A stretch of DNA of 64,000 nt from Hypoxylon rubiginosum (lineage: Eukaryota > Ascomycota > Sordariomycetes > Xylariales > Hypoxylaceae). Where the stretch lies: NCBI GenBank assembly GCA_902806565.1, contig CADCXA010000056.1:496001-560000 (forward strand), written 5' to 3'. Within the stretch, counting starts at the first letter, position 1. Every line of letters begins with the position of its first letter. The notes under the pieces were generated by a model. That model was given only the letters and a program-made list of their open reading frames with translations. It was not told the origin of the DNA and did no database searches. Of the stretch, positions 11,292 through 24,306 are shown one piece after another. The position numbers and the translations under genes were made by a program.

Positions 11292-14200
11292 ATGACGATC
11301 GTCGAAGAGAAGACCACTCTTCGAAATGGCGGTACTCTATCTGCCCCTCGTCGTACGTCATTCAGCGACGCTCCAGAAGTCGTCGTGACGGAAAATTACA
11401 ACAGCGGTCTTATGCCTGAGAACCCCGAACTAGGCGCCGAGGAGGACGTCCCTCCGGCCTATAGCGAATTCCATGATCAATTTTCTCTTCATCAGGCGGG
11501 TTTCGACGCCGGCGCTGCTGTTACGGGTATGATGATGTCATTTTCTACCCCTTTGCGCTCTTGTATTTTGTATCTTGTATCTTGTATCTAACACGATAAC
11601 CCGATTATAGATGACGGCCGAGTCGATATCAATATCAACCAGACGAGCCGGCAGTTGGCCGACTTTCTAGCTCCTGCTCTGCGTAATCAGCTGAAGGAGA
11701 GTGCCGCGCCCGAATCTCTACCGCCCGCCTATATTCCTCCTAGCCTAGGTGGCCAACCGGGTCAGACCCCTCCGCCTCGATTAAACGTCGTGATACAGAT
11801 CGTAGGGTCGCGAGGAGATGTCCAGCCGTTTGTCGCCCTAGGACTGATACTCAAACAAACATATGGCCACCGCGTTAGAGTGGCTACACATTCTACCTTT
11901 CAAAAGTTTGTCGAAGAGAATGGCCTAGAGTTCTTCAATATTGGAGGGGATCCTGCCGAGCTCATGGCTTTTATGGTCAAGAATCCGGGTCTGATGCCGG
12001 GTATCGATGCGCTGAAGAGTGGAGAGATCACCAAGCGAAGAAAGGGGATCGAGGAGATCGTCCTTGGCTGCTGGAGATCTGCCATAGAGACCGGTGACGG
12101 ACTTGGGCCTGCGCCGCGCTTCGACAAGCGAAGTAAAGACAACGAAGTCAACGAGAATCCAGAGCCCATGGAGAGACAAACTGGTCATAGACCGTTCGTC
12201 GCGGATGCTATAATTGCCAATCCTCCAAGTTTCGCACATATACATATAGCAGAGAAGTTGGGCATACCTCTGCATTTGATGTTCACGTAAGTTTTCCAGT
12301 TTCTTCAGGACGATATTCAGGACAATATCCAGGGGTATATTTCTAACCGTTTACAAGCATGCCTTGGTCGCCGACGAGAGCGTTTCCGCAACCGTTAGCC
12401 AATATCCAGTCTTCCAATACGGATCCGGTCACTACGAATTATGTCTCCTACGCCATGGTCGAGATGATGACTTGGCAGGGACTTGGGGATGTTATCAATC
12501 GATTCCGTACCAAGATTCTTGATCTCGAACCCCTATCTCTGCTTTGGGCACCTGCTGTATTGACCCGTCTTCGAGTCCCGTATACGTACTGCTGGTGAGT
12601 CGAACCTATTCGATTGGTATCATTTAAGCGTAATACGGTTCTAACTATCACAGGTCTCCCGCTCTTATCCCCAAACCAAACGATTGGGGACAACATATTG
12701 ACATTGCTGGCTTTTATTTTCTAAACCTGGCATCGTCTTTTACACCGGATCCCGACCTGGCAGCCTTTCTCGAGGCAGGACCGCCTCCCGTCTATATAGG
12801 TTTTGGTTCTATCGTAGTCGATGATCCTAATAAGCTGACTCGAATGATCTTTGACGCGGTGGCGGAAACTGGAATTCGAGCGCTCGTTTCGAAAGGTTGG
12901 GGTGGGCTAGGCGCAGACTCGGTCGGTATACCGGAAGGTGTGTTTATGCTTGGAAATGTTCCTCACGATTGGTTGTTTCAACATGTATCCGCGGTTTGCC
13001 ATCACGGAGGAGCTGGAACTACAGCCGCCGGAATTAACGCCGGTAAACCAACCATCATCGTCCCATTCTTTGGCGACCAACCGTTCTGGGGTGCTATGGT
13101 TGCGAGAGCCGGCGCGGGACCGGATCCTATTCCGTACAAGGATCTTACGGCAGCGGGACTGGCCGAATCTATTCGAATGGCGCTCAAGCCAGAAACGCAA
13201 GAGCGGGCTAGCGAATTGGGCGAGAAGATACGAGAGGAAAAGGGCGCAGATGTGGGAGCACAATGTTTCCACAAGCATCTCGACGTCGATAGACTCCGTT
13301 GCGCGCTTGCCCCTAGCCGAGTCGCCGTGTGGCGTCTTCGACGAACTCAGGTCCATCTCAGCTCGTTGGCGGCGGCGACGCTCGTGAACAACGGATATCT
13401 GCGGTATTCGGATCTGAAATTGTGAGATTTACTCCCGTCCACCTTTACCGTCCACCTTTATATAACGACGTGCTAACCTGCCATAGGTTCCGTGCAAACG
13501 AGTACAGTACGGAGGATCATCCGACAGATCCTATTTCTGCAGTCACTTCTGGACTTTTGGGAGACATCGGTACCATTGCCATGTCCGCTGCAGACTTTCC
13601 TCGAGACCTTTTCAAAGCTGCAAAGAGTCAAAAATCAAAGTCGTCAGAGAAACTCAACGAGTCCACCACAGGTACTCTAACGGAAGCTAATAGCAGTACA
13701 CAACAGCTCCCAGGTCTTGGAGATTCCACTCTGTCATTCCCCCCTACCCCAGATCTAGCTAGTATCCCATCGAACCCTCTAGGTATGAAATCCGAGAACA
13801 GTAGTCTCGCTAACTTGGCGCCTACTGCTTCGGCTACTTCGAGACATTCGCGATCCCCTTCGGAACCGCAGCCACCTTCTATCCCTCGCCATGAGCGTAC
13901 CGGCTCGTTTCAGCGGTCGGGAGCTGCATCGCCTAATAATATGAATGAAAACTTGGAGAGGGCCCTGGGCGCTGGCAAGAGTCTCAACAATATCGTAGCG
14001 ACTGGTATGAAGAGTCCTATGAATTTCTGTCTCGGGTTAGCAAGAGGTTTCAGACACGCGCCGACGCTGTATAACGATGACACGGTTCGACCCGTGGAGA
14101 AGGTCACAGGGTTTGGCAGCGGCCTCAAGGTTGCCGGCAAAGAATTCGGGCTAGGCATGTTCGACGGAATTACCGGGCTCGTGACGCAACCACTTCGAGG

Positions 14201-15702
14201 TGCGGAAAAAGACGGTGGCATTGGATTGTTAAAAGGGTTTGGCAAAGGTATTGGGGGTTTCATGCTAAAGCCCGCCTCAGGTAAGCTCACATACGGTTCT
14301 TAATGATGCGTATAGACGTGTATAGATGCTAACGATCACAATAGCGTTTTGGTCTATTCCAGCATACACCATGCAGGGTGTCCATGCCGAAATTCGTACT
14401 CTATTTGCCCAGAGTGCTCAGAAATACATCGTAGCATCTCGGATTGCTCAGGGCGAAGACGACTATGCTAACGCGTCGGCTGGGGAGCGCGAAGACGTCG
14501 AGGTCCGGTGGCTTGCTCAAAAAGAACAGATGAGAGGATTCTATCTTTGGAAACAGAAGGAAAAGGGTAAAGCCAGGGACGGATCCCCCGCTCCGGAGCA
14601 CGGGTCGGTCATCACGGAGCAGATTATCGGCAACGAACCACCCAAGACGGGTTGGCTCCACACGAGGAATCTATCGTTGGATGAGCGGAAGAAGTTACAA
14701 GACCAGAAGAAGGCGTGGAAGAAAAAGAAGGCAGATGCTGCGGCGACAGGTGGGACGTTTATTGAGGAAGCTCCTCGCGGTCCTGGTACCGATAGTACGC
14801 ATGAACAGGACGACGAATTTGAAGCAGCAATTCTTACCGCGGTACGAGAAACTTCTAGGGGAGATTCAAGCGAAGATGCCCGAATCGAACAAGCAATCCG
14901 ATCGAGCGTTAGGGCGCTTAGAAGCAGATCAGCTACCGTCAATTCGTTCGCGTCCGCTTCTACTATAGCTTCTACTATTGCTTCTAGCGCGCAAGACTCC
15001 GGCTACATGTCTGATTTCAAGCGCCCGTTGCCAGATATTGATGTCAGGCATCCGCGGTCAGACTACGATATCAAGCACCCATCGTCGCCACCACCAGCGC
15101 TGCCGCCTCGTTCACCGGATGAGCTTCTCGATATCACCGACGAGGAATACCAGGCGCTAGTCGAACAAGCCGTTCAGCTAAGCATAGCCGAGCACCAACA
15201 AGGAGGCATCGTCAGACGTGACACTTCGGAAAGCGAGGAGGACGAACAATTCAAGCGAGCTCTCGAGAGGTCGCAGACGGAGCGCAGCGCGGAAGAGGAG
15301 GAATACAAGAAAGCACTGGAGGCATCGGAGGCGGAACGCCAAAAGGAAGGCAATCCGGATGAGGAAGAGCTTCGAAAGGCTCTCGAGGTTTCTCAGGTCG
15401 AACAGACGGGCGCAGCAGGCGGCAACGACGACGACGAGGAACTGCGACGCGTGCTAGAGGAGTCGGAGAGGGCGCATAAAGAGGAAATGGCACGGGCCTC
15501 CTCGCTCAAGACGGAAGAGGATATCGTGCTGGAATACGTCAAGAAGCAGAGCCTAGCGGAGGAGGAATTCCGCAAGGCCCAGGGGAAGCAGATGGGAGGT
15601 GGTGACGATGTTGGTGATGAGGAGTTGAGACGGGCGCTTGAAGAGAGTATGCAGTCGTGGAGCGAAGCGGGACGAGGAGGCGGCGGGCCGTCGGCGTTCT
15701 AG
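11292..15702 (+). CDS. Sterol/UDP-glucosyltransferase-like GT28 protein with UIM array
   Basis: Six exons: 11292-11526, 11611-12286, 12358-12594, 12654-13421, 13487-14280 and 14345-15702 (1355 aa). The N-terminal half is a glycosyltransferase of the sterol 3-beta-glucosyltransferase type. It carries the GT28-like nucleotide-fold start [19 protein letters not shown] near 140-160 and the donor-binding signature [17 protein letters not shown] from about 498. A conserved middle block ending [17 protein letters not shown] and a Gly-rich segment (about 800-900) follow. The C-terminus (about 1195-1345) is acidic and holds repeated ubiquitin-interacting-motif-like helices such as [24 protein letters not shown] and [12 protein letters not shown]. 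It probably glucosylates a lipid or sterol at a membrane and binds ubiquitin; acceptor unknown. PPxY-like sequences (PPAYSE, PPAYIP) near the N-terminus could recruit a Nedd4-type ligase. All five introns keep phase. Confidence 0.85.
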
Positions 15703-16689
15703 GTTCCGATATACACTTTGCTCGGGTGGCCTAGATGAGATGAGAGAATGGAGAGGCATACGATATTGATACCCCTTATTTTTAGGAGTGGTTAGAAGAG
15801 GCAATTGATTTTGATCCCATGCTAGTTTGATTGTGCCTCACGTGCCGGCATCGTCAGCCGTGAATTTGCGAGCGTTCCTCATTCTCTCACCCGCTTAGGA
15901 CTAAACCCCAGATAGGTAGTCGAGACAGGGGCTTGGTCCGATCTGAGCTATCATAATAATCCTGATCGAATCGTCGAGATAAGGCTCGTAAAAGTGCAAA
16001 AATATTACGCCATCGAACATTTACACTCGGCGCCTTCGTCGTCATACATGTCGACCCCGGATTCTGGACTTCCTTAACCACGTGCCGTCCGAGACATGAA
16101 GTGCTTATAGCAGCTCTACTCCACGCGGCACTTGGCTCTGTTCCTCGCTTCTATGCGCAGATACGCGAACTCTCGAAACTCTCCCGGTACCGCTCCGAGG
16201 ACTTGGACTGCGCTTAGCTGCCGTGCCGTATATGGAGTTGTGAATTTGCGGACTTCCGGCCCCTGCCCCCTTGCTCGCTCTTACGTAAGTAAGCAAGCGT
16301 GATAGTGATAGGCTAATGACTTCATCACCCTCGCCAGCGCAGAGGATAGAATAGAGAAAAGCAAAAAGAAGCGTGAATGGCGTCATGGAGCGAGGCTGTC
16401 GATTCGCGCGAGTGGTGCAATATACCGGCGATGACGAGCGTGGGAGGTAGTCGGCGATCGAAATCGATTCATCGGCGTTGATGACATACGATATGTATGT
16501 TGACGACGACCGGTTTCTTTGGCTAGAAGAGGATAGGATGGGCGGTGGGCTTTAGGTATAAGAGTCTGATTCCTCGCCCGAAGGTGAGAGGGGAGAGCAG
16601 AGAACAACAGAATATCACACCGGATTGTATCACCAATTTCTACAAGACTTTACCAAACTCCTACTCGTCGAGCACTACAGCATATCAAC
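15703..16689. other. Intergenic, 1 kb
   Basis: This holds the 3' flank of the glucosyltransferase gene and the promoter of the CHZ-like gene. The frames at 15887-16607 (-) are short and unlike fungal proteins. No RNA gene or element is recognised. Confidence 0.5.
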
Positions 16690-17196
16690 ATGTCTTCCTA
16701 CGAGAACGAAACTCCCTCCGGCACCGTCGCCGATGATTCCTACGTCTCGCGCTCTGGGCCCAAGAATGAGGAAGTCTCCGTGCAGTCGGACCGAGAGCGC
16801 GTGGAGGACCCCGTCGAGGAGTCCGTTGTCGAATCCGGCTTGCGGCTTGGTATGTTTCTCTCTCTGTCTGCCTACCTACCTACCTACCCACCTCTTATCC
16901 TCCCCGTATGAATCGGGACGCGTGTCAATCTCTCTGGTCGTATCGAGCCGGTCAGGCTAATATGTAGAGGGAAAGGCCGCGACGAAAGAGAGGCCATCGA
17001 CACCGCCAACATCATTGACGACCGCACGCGCCATGCGAAGCCCGTCACCGGTACGTACCGCCTGCCGGGCGACGATGAGGGCCTGCCTGTTGATGACGAG
17101 GGCCTGCCTGTTGATGACGAGGGCCTGACTGCCGATGACGGGACAAGTTCTGCTGATGACGGGGCGAGCTCTGCTGGTGTTGAGGCTTCCGAGTAA
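16690..17196 (+). CDS. Small acidic protein resembling fungal CHZ-domain histone chaperones
   Basis: Two exons, 16690-16849 and 16970-17196 (128 aa). The protein is acidic and probably disordered. It starts with MSSYENETPSGTVADDSYVS, which is common in small fungal nuclear proteins, and carries NIIDDRTRHAKPVTGTYR followed by GDDEGLP and DDGTSS. That pattern is what I associate with fungal proteins annotated as CHZ (H2A.Z chaperone) domain, but the match is from memory and only moderate. For the intron I used the second of two tandem AG acceptors (TAGAG), because only that one restores the conserved frame. The end of the protein is expanded by five 21-bp tandem units (17071-17175). The nearer acceptor would give a frameshifted, basic, implausible tail. 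Confidence 0.7.
17071..17175 (+). repeat. Five-unit 21-bp tandem repeat inside the CHZ-like gene
   Basis: Units begin at 17071, 17092, 17113, 17134 and 17155. They encode heptads DDEGLPV, DDEGLPV, DDEGLTA, DDGTSSA and DDGASSA. The first two differ only at synonymous GAC/GAT positions. Confidence 0.9.
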
Positions 17197-17699
17197 CTCG
17201 CGGGTTATAATGCTGATGATTTTATGGGTGGACCTGGGCACAAAGCATGAAATGTATCTGCTAGGATGGAAATATGTGAGATTGTGACGGAGATGAGTAG
17301 ATTTACGGCGATGATAGCGTACTGCTCGCACAAAATTGGATAATTCATGACTCGAAGAAATCATGAATAGAGTCGTTCTTTGGCCCTTTTTACTTCCGGC
17401 CCATGCATTCTCGTATTGCAGTGAAATTGTCCCCGATTTCTCGTAGAATGTCGACCGTAAACCGCCAGTGACTCGTATCGAAATGTGAAAATATCGCCCA
17501 CGTTCCTATTGCATTCGGAAACTGAATTGTCACAGCCAATATTTATTTTGGCGTAATTGAACTCCGTGCGGGGTGAGAAGAGGATAAAGTTGAACAGCTA
17601 GACGGGAATGGTATATTGTCACGGTAGTATTGAACACTTAATATACAATCTATATACGTTAGTATGCTTCCTCGGCGGTAGAGGACGTCAACCGCCATC
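17197..17699. other. Convergent intergenic region
   Basis: About 0.5 kb of AT-rich 3' flank between the CHZ-like gene and MSD1. No gene or notable element seen. Confidence 0.6.
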
Positions 17700-20050
17700 C
17701 TAACTGTCCTTGGCTGCGAATATATGATACATCTTCTGCTGTCCGGCCGTGACCTTGGACGGGCTCCCGACGAGCAGATCCTCGCCCCTGTTGCTCTTGG
17801 GAAACGCCATGACGTCCCGCACCGACGGCACGTCGAGCAGCACGGACGCGAGCCGGTCAAACCCGAAGGCGAACCCGGCGTGCGGCGGGCACCCCGCCCG
17901 CAGGGCCTCGAGGAGGTGCGCGAACTCGGCGACCCCGTCGTCCGTCATCCGGAGCACGTCCCGCATGATGTACTCCTGGACCTCGGCCACGTGGATACGG
18001 CGGCTCCCGCCGCCGACCTCGACGCCGTTGAGGACGAGGTCGTAGTGGTCGGCCCTGGCCTTGAGGGGGTCCGTCTTGAGGTGGTCGAAGTCCGAGGCGG
18101 ACAGGGGCGCGGTGAAGGGGTGGTGGGTCGAGGAGAAGCCGGACGCGCCGCCCTGGCCCGGGTCGTCCGACCCGTTCGGCGTGAAGAGCGGGAAGCTGTG
18201 GACGAAGAGGAACCGGAACGTGGGGTCCTTGGGTATCAGACCTTCTTTCACCGCGGCCTCGTGAATGGCAGTTCGGAGCCTGCCGAGGTCGGTGGAGCCC
18301 CCGTAAAAAGGCTCGTTCTTACGAGCCTGCATGATGATGATGTCGCCGTCTTCGTACTTGCCCCACGTAGGACTCTGCGCTTCTTCCAGTTTCTGAGCAG
18401 CTTCGTGTCCTAGAGATGACAGGCCGTTGAGGGGCTTGCTAGAGTCGTATACGATCACGGCCGGAGTGCTCTCGGGACTCAACTTGATCGTGGTGCTGGG
18501 AAGAGCATCCATGAACCGTCGGATGAATTCTCCGGCGTCCTTGGGTGGTTCGCCTAGACGAAAGTTGCAGCTGTCGACGATAGGATTTTCGAGGCCTGTG
18601 ATCATTTGAATGAAATCTCTGCTAAGGTCTCCCTCGTTCATACGGTAGATCTGCCAATGTTAGCATGTAGAAGATACCCGGGACTACTTGGTGAAACCTA
18701 CTGGCGACACGTGCGGTATATGGATGCGTAGGTCAGGCTTGTCAGAGCCGAAGGAGCTCATGGCTTCTTCGTACGTCATCTTCAGGATCGGAGCGAATAC
18801 GAAATGATCGGCAACTTCGTCGATAGGTTTGGCTCCTTCCAGAATAGTCTTGTGCTTCCTACGATTCGCACCCTTCGCACCATTCGCAACCTCCTGGGGG
18901 CTGATCCTGACCGGGTGCCGTACGCCGTTGACGTCCTTTAGGAGGAAGTTATCGCGGATCGTCCGGGTGAGAGTGATTACGAGATTGAAAAGGACGACCA
19001 TCATCTCGCTGCCGGTCGCAAAGGCAATTTCCATGTCTAGCTGGGTGAATTCGGGCTGCCTATCGGCTCGGTGGTCCTCGTCGCGAAAGCACTTGGCGAA
19101 TTGGAAGTACTTGTGAATTCCTCCCGCCATGAGGATCTGCTTGTACTGCTGAGGGCTCTGCGTCAACGCGTACGCGTACCCCGGCCGCCGCGTCGGGACT
19201 AGGAATTCTCGGGCACCTTCCGGGGTCGACTTGAAGAGGATGGGCGTTTCGATTTCGATAAACTTTGCGGCCCGTAGCGAACCCGATAGTGTGGCGTGCA
19301 GGAAATGACGAAAGTATAGCCTCTCTCGGAGGAGAGGGTCAAACCGTAACTGCAGGTGGCGTGACTTTGGTGGCCACACGGCGTCTTTAGACACGATGAT
19401 GTCTTTGGGGAACGGATTCAGACAGGTTATGGATCGTAGTTTGAGGTCCCAACCTTGGTCGTTCGGAGCGCCTTGGTCGTTCGGAGTGGTTCCCGGTTGG
19501 GATTTCCGTTGAGATTTCTGAAGCGTTCCCACTGCGACGACCGGGCTATACGCTGGTATATCCTTCAAGTATTGGTGGGCGTGGTATTGGGAGGAGCCTT
19601 CTTCGTTCCAGCTAGACACAATTTGAATAGGTCTGGAGATTTGGTACTGTTTCAAGTCCAAATCGCAGAAGCTCATCTTGGAACTTAGGTCTTTACGCTT
19701 CCCAACGAAGCCGTGTATGATGACATCCTGTCCTTCTGCGAAAGCTCCAAGTTTGGTAGCCTTGGGAATACGGTCAACTTGATAGACGTTAGGATACCAA
19801 TACTCGAGACAAATCGGGTGCTTCTCTTACAGAATTTCTTAAAAGTCTCCAATTTGGCGTCTATACTTTCTGAAGCACCTTTACCGCTTTCCGGTTCTAG
19901 CTCCGTAGGTTTCGGAGTATTCGAAACATCATCATGAAGAGTCCTGATATTCCTCGTGGTCTTGATATGTTCTCGATGTAGTTGAAGAATCGATTGGCAT
20001 TGGAATCGGCGAGAAGACCGAACCCATCTTAGGGCAGGTCCTCGCAACAT
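17700..20050 (-). CDS. MSD1: Aspartyl-tRNA synthetase, mitochondrial
   Basis: Three exons: 20050-19831, 19777-18702 and 18650-17700 (748 aa). A class IIb synthetase that charges mitochondrial tRNA-Asp. The N-terminus is basic and free of acidic residues for about 25 residues, as expected for mitochondrial import. An OB-fold region carries VIIHGFVGKRKDL. The catalytic domain contains FRDEDHRADRQPEFTQLDME (class II motif 2), the YRMNEGDLSRDF segment across intron 2, and GFAFGFDRL (motif 3). The bacterial-type insertion domain lies between motifs 2 and 3. Intron 1 (53 bp) was placed using its CTAAC branch point and a phase that joins ETFKKF to FDRIPKATKLGAF; this boundary is the least certain part. 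Intron 2 is secured by the invariant IYRMNEGD joint. GC-rich third positions in exon 3 create long antisense frames that are not genes. Confidence 0.93.
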
Positions 20051-21980
20051 GTCTAATAAGCCCCGAACTATGAGTTCTCATTTAAATTTGTGTTCATATC
20101 TGGATTTCTTTGGATTCTTTAGATTCTTTGGATGGGCTACGAAAACATACGAGATCCGTTGACGAAATTATATTTCGGTACGGAATTCGAAGTACCTACA
20201 TTGATATTTGGGTACGCTAAGCGGCTGCACCCGGTGAGTCGGGTTAAACACCTGGCAGCCCTGACAGGTCCACCTTCAGTGCCCGTGCAGAAAGTTTTAG
20301 CGGATAATTGCGGTTCCGTCCCGGCGCAGAAATCTATTTTGTAGGGCAAGTTTCCGCTGAAGCTTGGATTTTTCTCTTCTTTCCTCCTCATCCTTCCAAT
20401 TCAAATACAAGTAAGTCCTTGCCCGCGACAGCTACCTATTCGCTCGATAATCGTGTTATATCGTACAAATTACTAACAGTGATCTATAGATGATGAAAGC
20501 TACGTGTACCATATGATAGATTCCTCCTTTCGAAGCTTTAGAACTCTCCCCTTTGGGGCTTAAGTGGTTCTATTGCGACGAAGGGTTGGAATCGTGAAAT
20601 AAGCGTTCGACACAACTCGACCTTGTTATACATCGGACGCGAGAAGGCAAATCTGATAGTTTATGAATTGGAAGGTTTTAGTATATATTTATTCCTTTCT
20701 ACTCCTGCTCTCCCGTGGATGAAACTTTGAAGATACTGACCTTTAGTATACCACGTTTTTCTTGTCGGATTGGGGCTTGGGATTAAGATGTTGCTTTAGA
20801 ACTTCCGCCTTTTGGATACGTCTGTCTGGGATAAATCCGTGATCATCTACGGGTGTTCATTGCTCTGCGACTTGGATGGCGAGTTTGATGATCAACTCAC
20901 AGGATTAGTTGTCACTCCTAGATTATATACCTCTATCCCGCCACTGTGGCTTCAATCTATCCTTTCCATCCGCACTTTCGCTTCCACTGCTTCCGTTCTT
21001 GTGCTCAACAGTCAGAATGTTGCTTTTCAGTTAGTATACCAAAGTATGACCTCATTGTTGGACGTGTCGTTCGCGATCAAGGGAAGCGTTTGTAATACTT
21101 TGTTTCATATACATGTTTACAATCTACATGTATGTTCTCGACGTATCCATACACCTTCGCCTGTATCTGTACCAAGGTATACACTGGCTAGACTTCCATG
21201 GTTACTCCTGAATTGCCGATCATGATGAATGCCAGAATAATACCACGAATGAGAATGATACGAATGGTACCAATTTATATCAAGTTATATAAAATTTCAG
21301 GTACGGTGCATAGGATTTATCGATAGGTCGTATCTTGCAGGGTGGATAAAGGATGACATGGCCTACGACCCATGAAAGGCAAACCTTAAATTACGTTTGG
21401 GAGCCCGATGTCCCGATATCCCGACCAAACTTCTTTCAACTTGCGGCTGGGCTTCTTCCAATCTCCCCTGTCCCCCCCCCCCAAAAGCTTCCCAGCTTTA
21501 ATAAATAATAACACGGAGAGCTATCACCAAACTCGGACCCGGAAACGAGGTGACTCGAGCCAATCACTCATTATATGTTGTTTGTATTAGTAGTCTTTTG
21601 AAAGCAAACCGCCTTCCGAAATGGAATAGACGTATCGATCCCTAATCCACCGTATCCATGCTCACTGGCGTATGCGTCTGCTGTCTACATTTTAACGTCT
21701 ACGAGCTTTCGTCGTCCCATCAACCAACTCTATTTAGTCCTACCACGAACCCGATCGATCCTGACGTCGCACCCCGATTATGATTGTCGCCTTTGTCCGA
21801 CGTTAACACAAATTAGAATCGAGTCTTCATTGGGACCTCCTTACACGGCTTTTTTCCCTCACATCAAACTAGGAGCCCGATAGTACCGACCCATACCCAA
21901 CCTGAACCTATCGCTCGCCGACAGACTTGACGACGGATACGTCTAACAGTTGAGGCTTGACCTCTGCCAGAGTCGGCATC
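20051..21980. other. Divergent intergenic region, 1.9 kb
   Basis: This separates MSD1 (-) and the AP180 gene (+). The frame 20812-21225 (+) is open but has no recognisable domain or fungal-like codon pattern, and I do not call it. The region is AT-rich with a poly-C run at 21472-21482. The pyrimidine-rich stretch before 21981 is a likely leader. Confidence 0.45.
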
Positions 21981-24306
21981 ATGTCCAGTTCTTTCGAAAA
22001 GTCCGTAAAGGGTGCCACTAAGATCAAGGTGAGTCCGTACTATTTGGGTTGCAGACGAGTTAGAAATGGGTGTGACCATACATCGGCACTTGTCGCCAGA
22101 CTGCTGACAGTATAATTCTATAGGCCGCACCGCCGAAAACCAAGTATATCGAACATATTCTTGTCGCCACGCATTCGGGTGAAGCGGGAGTAGGAGAGGT
22201 CTTTCGCGCGTTACAGTTTCGATTACGAGATTCGACATGGACCGTGGTGCTCAAGAGCTTGATAACGATCCACTTGATGATCAGAGAAGGGTCACCAGAT
22301 GCGACGTTGGCCTACCTTGCGAAGCATCGAAATCAGCTAGCCATCAGCTCCTTTACCGACGGTGAGTAGCCAATCAGTCGATATTGTCCCGGCCTAATAG
22401 CTCGGGATCTTCGTGTTCATATTTCTAATGTATGCGACAGCTCAAATCCAAGGCCGAAACATACGACACTATGCTGGCTACCTCGCCGAACGCGTTCGTG
22501 CGTTTAGAGATACAAAGGTGGATTGGGTTCGAGGCAAAGAGACGAGACTGGAGAAGCTTTCGGTCGAGAAGGGGCTGCTCCGAGAAACCGAAGTAGTTCA
22601 ACACCAACTGACTGCTCTGCTAAAATGTGACGTACGTTTTTGAAATATTGGCTCCTGAATGGAAAATTGGGACGCTGACGTCGAATAGGTTCTCGAAGAC
22701 CCGGAGAACGAAATCACCATTACCGTATTCAGACTTTTGGTGTTGGACCTATTATCGCTGTTCCAAGTATTGAACCAAGCGATGATTAATATTCTGGGTA
22801 GGTTGCATTGCGCCTCTCCGGGTCATGCCCTCTTGATCATGGCCTCTGGGTCATCCACTCAGAAACTGACCATGTTTAGGACACTTTTTTGAAATGTCGA
22901 AACCGGATGCGGAGAGAGCTTTAGAGATTTACCAAAACTTCACGAAACAGACAGACTACGTGGTACAATATCTAGCTGTAGCAAGGCAATGGGAACCTCA
23001 TACTAGGGTCGAAGTTCCTAAGCTGAAGCACGCCCCCATCAACCTTCGACGTCAGCTGGAGGAATATTTGAAAGATCCCGATTTTGAAATCCACCGAAGA
23101 CAATACTTGGCGGAGCTCGAGGCCAAGAAGAAGGGAGGTACGGGATTATCTTCTAAAGGTGATCAGGGTGCCGCGAACTTTAAAGCTGCTATCGCAAAGG
23201 CGAACGGCTCATCCGCATCCTCGTCGAAGCCTCCGCCACAAGCAGCCAAGGGGCCGGATCCGGACCTTATCGATTTCTTCGATTCGATAGAGCAAAATCA
23301 AACTACCATGGCCACGCAACCGAATCTTCAACAGCAAACCCAGCCGCAGCCGCAGCCGCAGCCGCAAATTGGTCAAGTAGCTCAACCGATGGCTACGGGC
23401 AACCCCTGGCCTTCAAACGGCGGCTTCGGAATGCAGCAGACGGGTCAACTTCAAGCCAACGGGTTCATTTCTCAACCGACCGGATTTCAATCTAACAGCC
23501 CCTTTCAACAACAAAATGTTGGTGCCTATTCTCAGCAGCAGCAAGTGCCGAACCAGGTGCAACCAAATTTTACCGGTGCCGGGTTTGGTGGCTACACACC
23601 GCAAGCAACTTTCTCTCCGGGTGGTTTACCCTCTATACCGCAGGATTCTGTCGCGTCGTTTCAGACGGGGGCAACAGGGACATTGTCACCTCCCTTGCAA
23701 ACGGGGCTACAGCCTGGCCAGCAAATAACCAATCCTTTTAGGGCGTCTATGCTGATGGCCAATCCTACTGGAATGTCAAATAACTCTTTTCCCGCGCAGA
23801 CTATCCCGCAAAACCCCACTGGTCTAACTCGACAAAATACCAACCCCTTTGCTCGACATTCTCCTCAAGCTGCTGCTCCCCCTTTTTCGAATCCGACTGG
23901 AAGCTCTCCATTTCAGTCTCCACCTCCTAATCAACCTTTACCTCAACTACCGCCCCAGCCGCAGGTTCAAATGCAGGTCCAGCCTCAAATCCAACCCCAA
24001 TCCCAATCCCAACTCCAACCCCAAGCACCGCTTCAACCAGCTGCTACCGGGACCAATCCGTTTGCCAGGAGTTTTGCACAGCCCCAAAACCAACCTCAAA
24101 ATCAGCCGCAGAGACCACAAACGAGCGGCGGTATTATGCCGCAGCCTACCGGAAGTACGAACCCTTTCCGGCAAGGCGCTTTCGTAAATCACCAGACGGG
24201 AATGGGCTGGCAGCATGGCCAACAACCAATAGGCGGAGGACTGGATCACATAGAAACGATGCCTGTATTCCCACGGCCAGCGACGCAGACCCCTTGGCAG
24301 CAGTAA
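21981..24306 (+). CDS. AP180/CALM-type clathrin assembly adaptor (ANTH domain)
   Basis: Five exons: 21981-22028, 22124-22361, 22441-22631, 22689-22797 and 22880-24306 (670 aa). It is an endocytic adaptor that binds PtdIns(4,5)P2 at the plasma membrane and recruits clathrin and EH-domain scaffolds, equivalent to yeast Yap1801/1802. Residues 1-270 form the ANTH domain: FEKSVKGATKIKAAPPKTKYIEHIL carries the basic lipid-binding motif (KxxKxxxxPxKxKY-type), followed by HLMIREG, NIRHYAGYL and a helix ending PINLRRQLEEYLKDPDFE. The remaining 400 residues are low-complexity Gln/Pro/Asn-rich. They contain PTG repeats and at least four NPF tripeptides (TNPFRAS, TNPFARH, TNPFARS, TNPFRQG), the classical EH-domain ligands. 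DLIDFFDS may act as a clathrin-box-like site. All introns keep phase. It may represent the single fungal Yap1801/1802 orthologue. Confidence 0.93.

Noticed and set aside
17724..18413. Plus-strand frame of about 230 codons antisense to MSD1 exon 3
   Set aside because: Shadow of GC-rich third positions; the opposite frame encodes the class II synthetase catalytic core.
20812..21225. Open frame of 137 codons between MSD1 and the AP180 gene
   Set aside because: No domain, no signal peptide and no conserved-looking block; probably chance in AT-rich promoter DNA.
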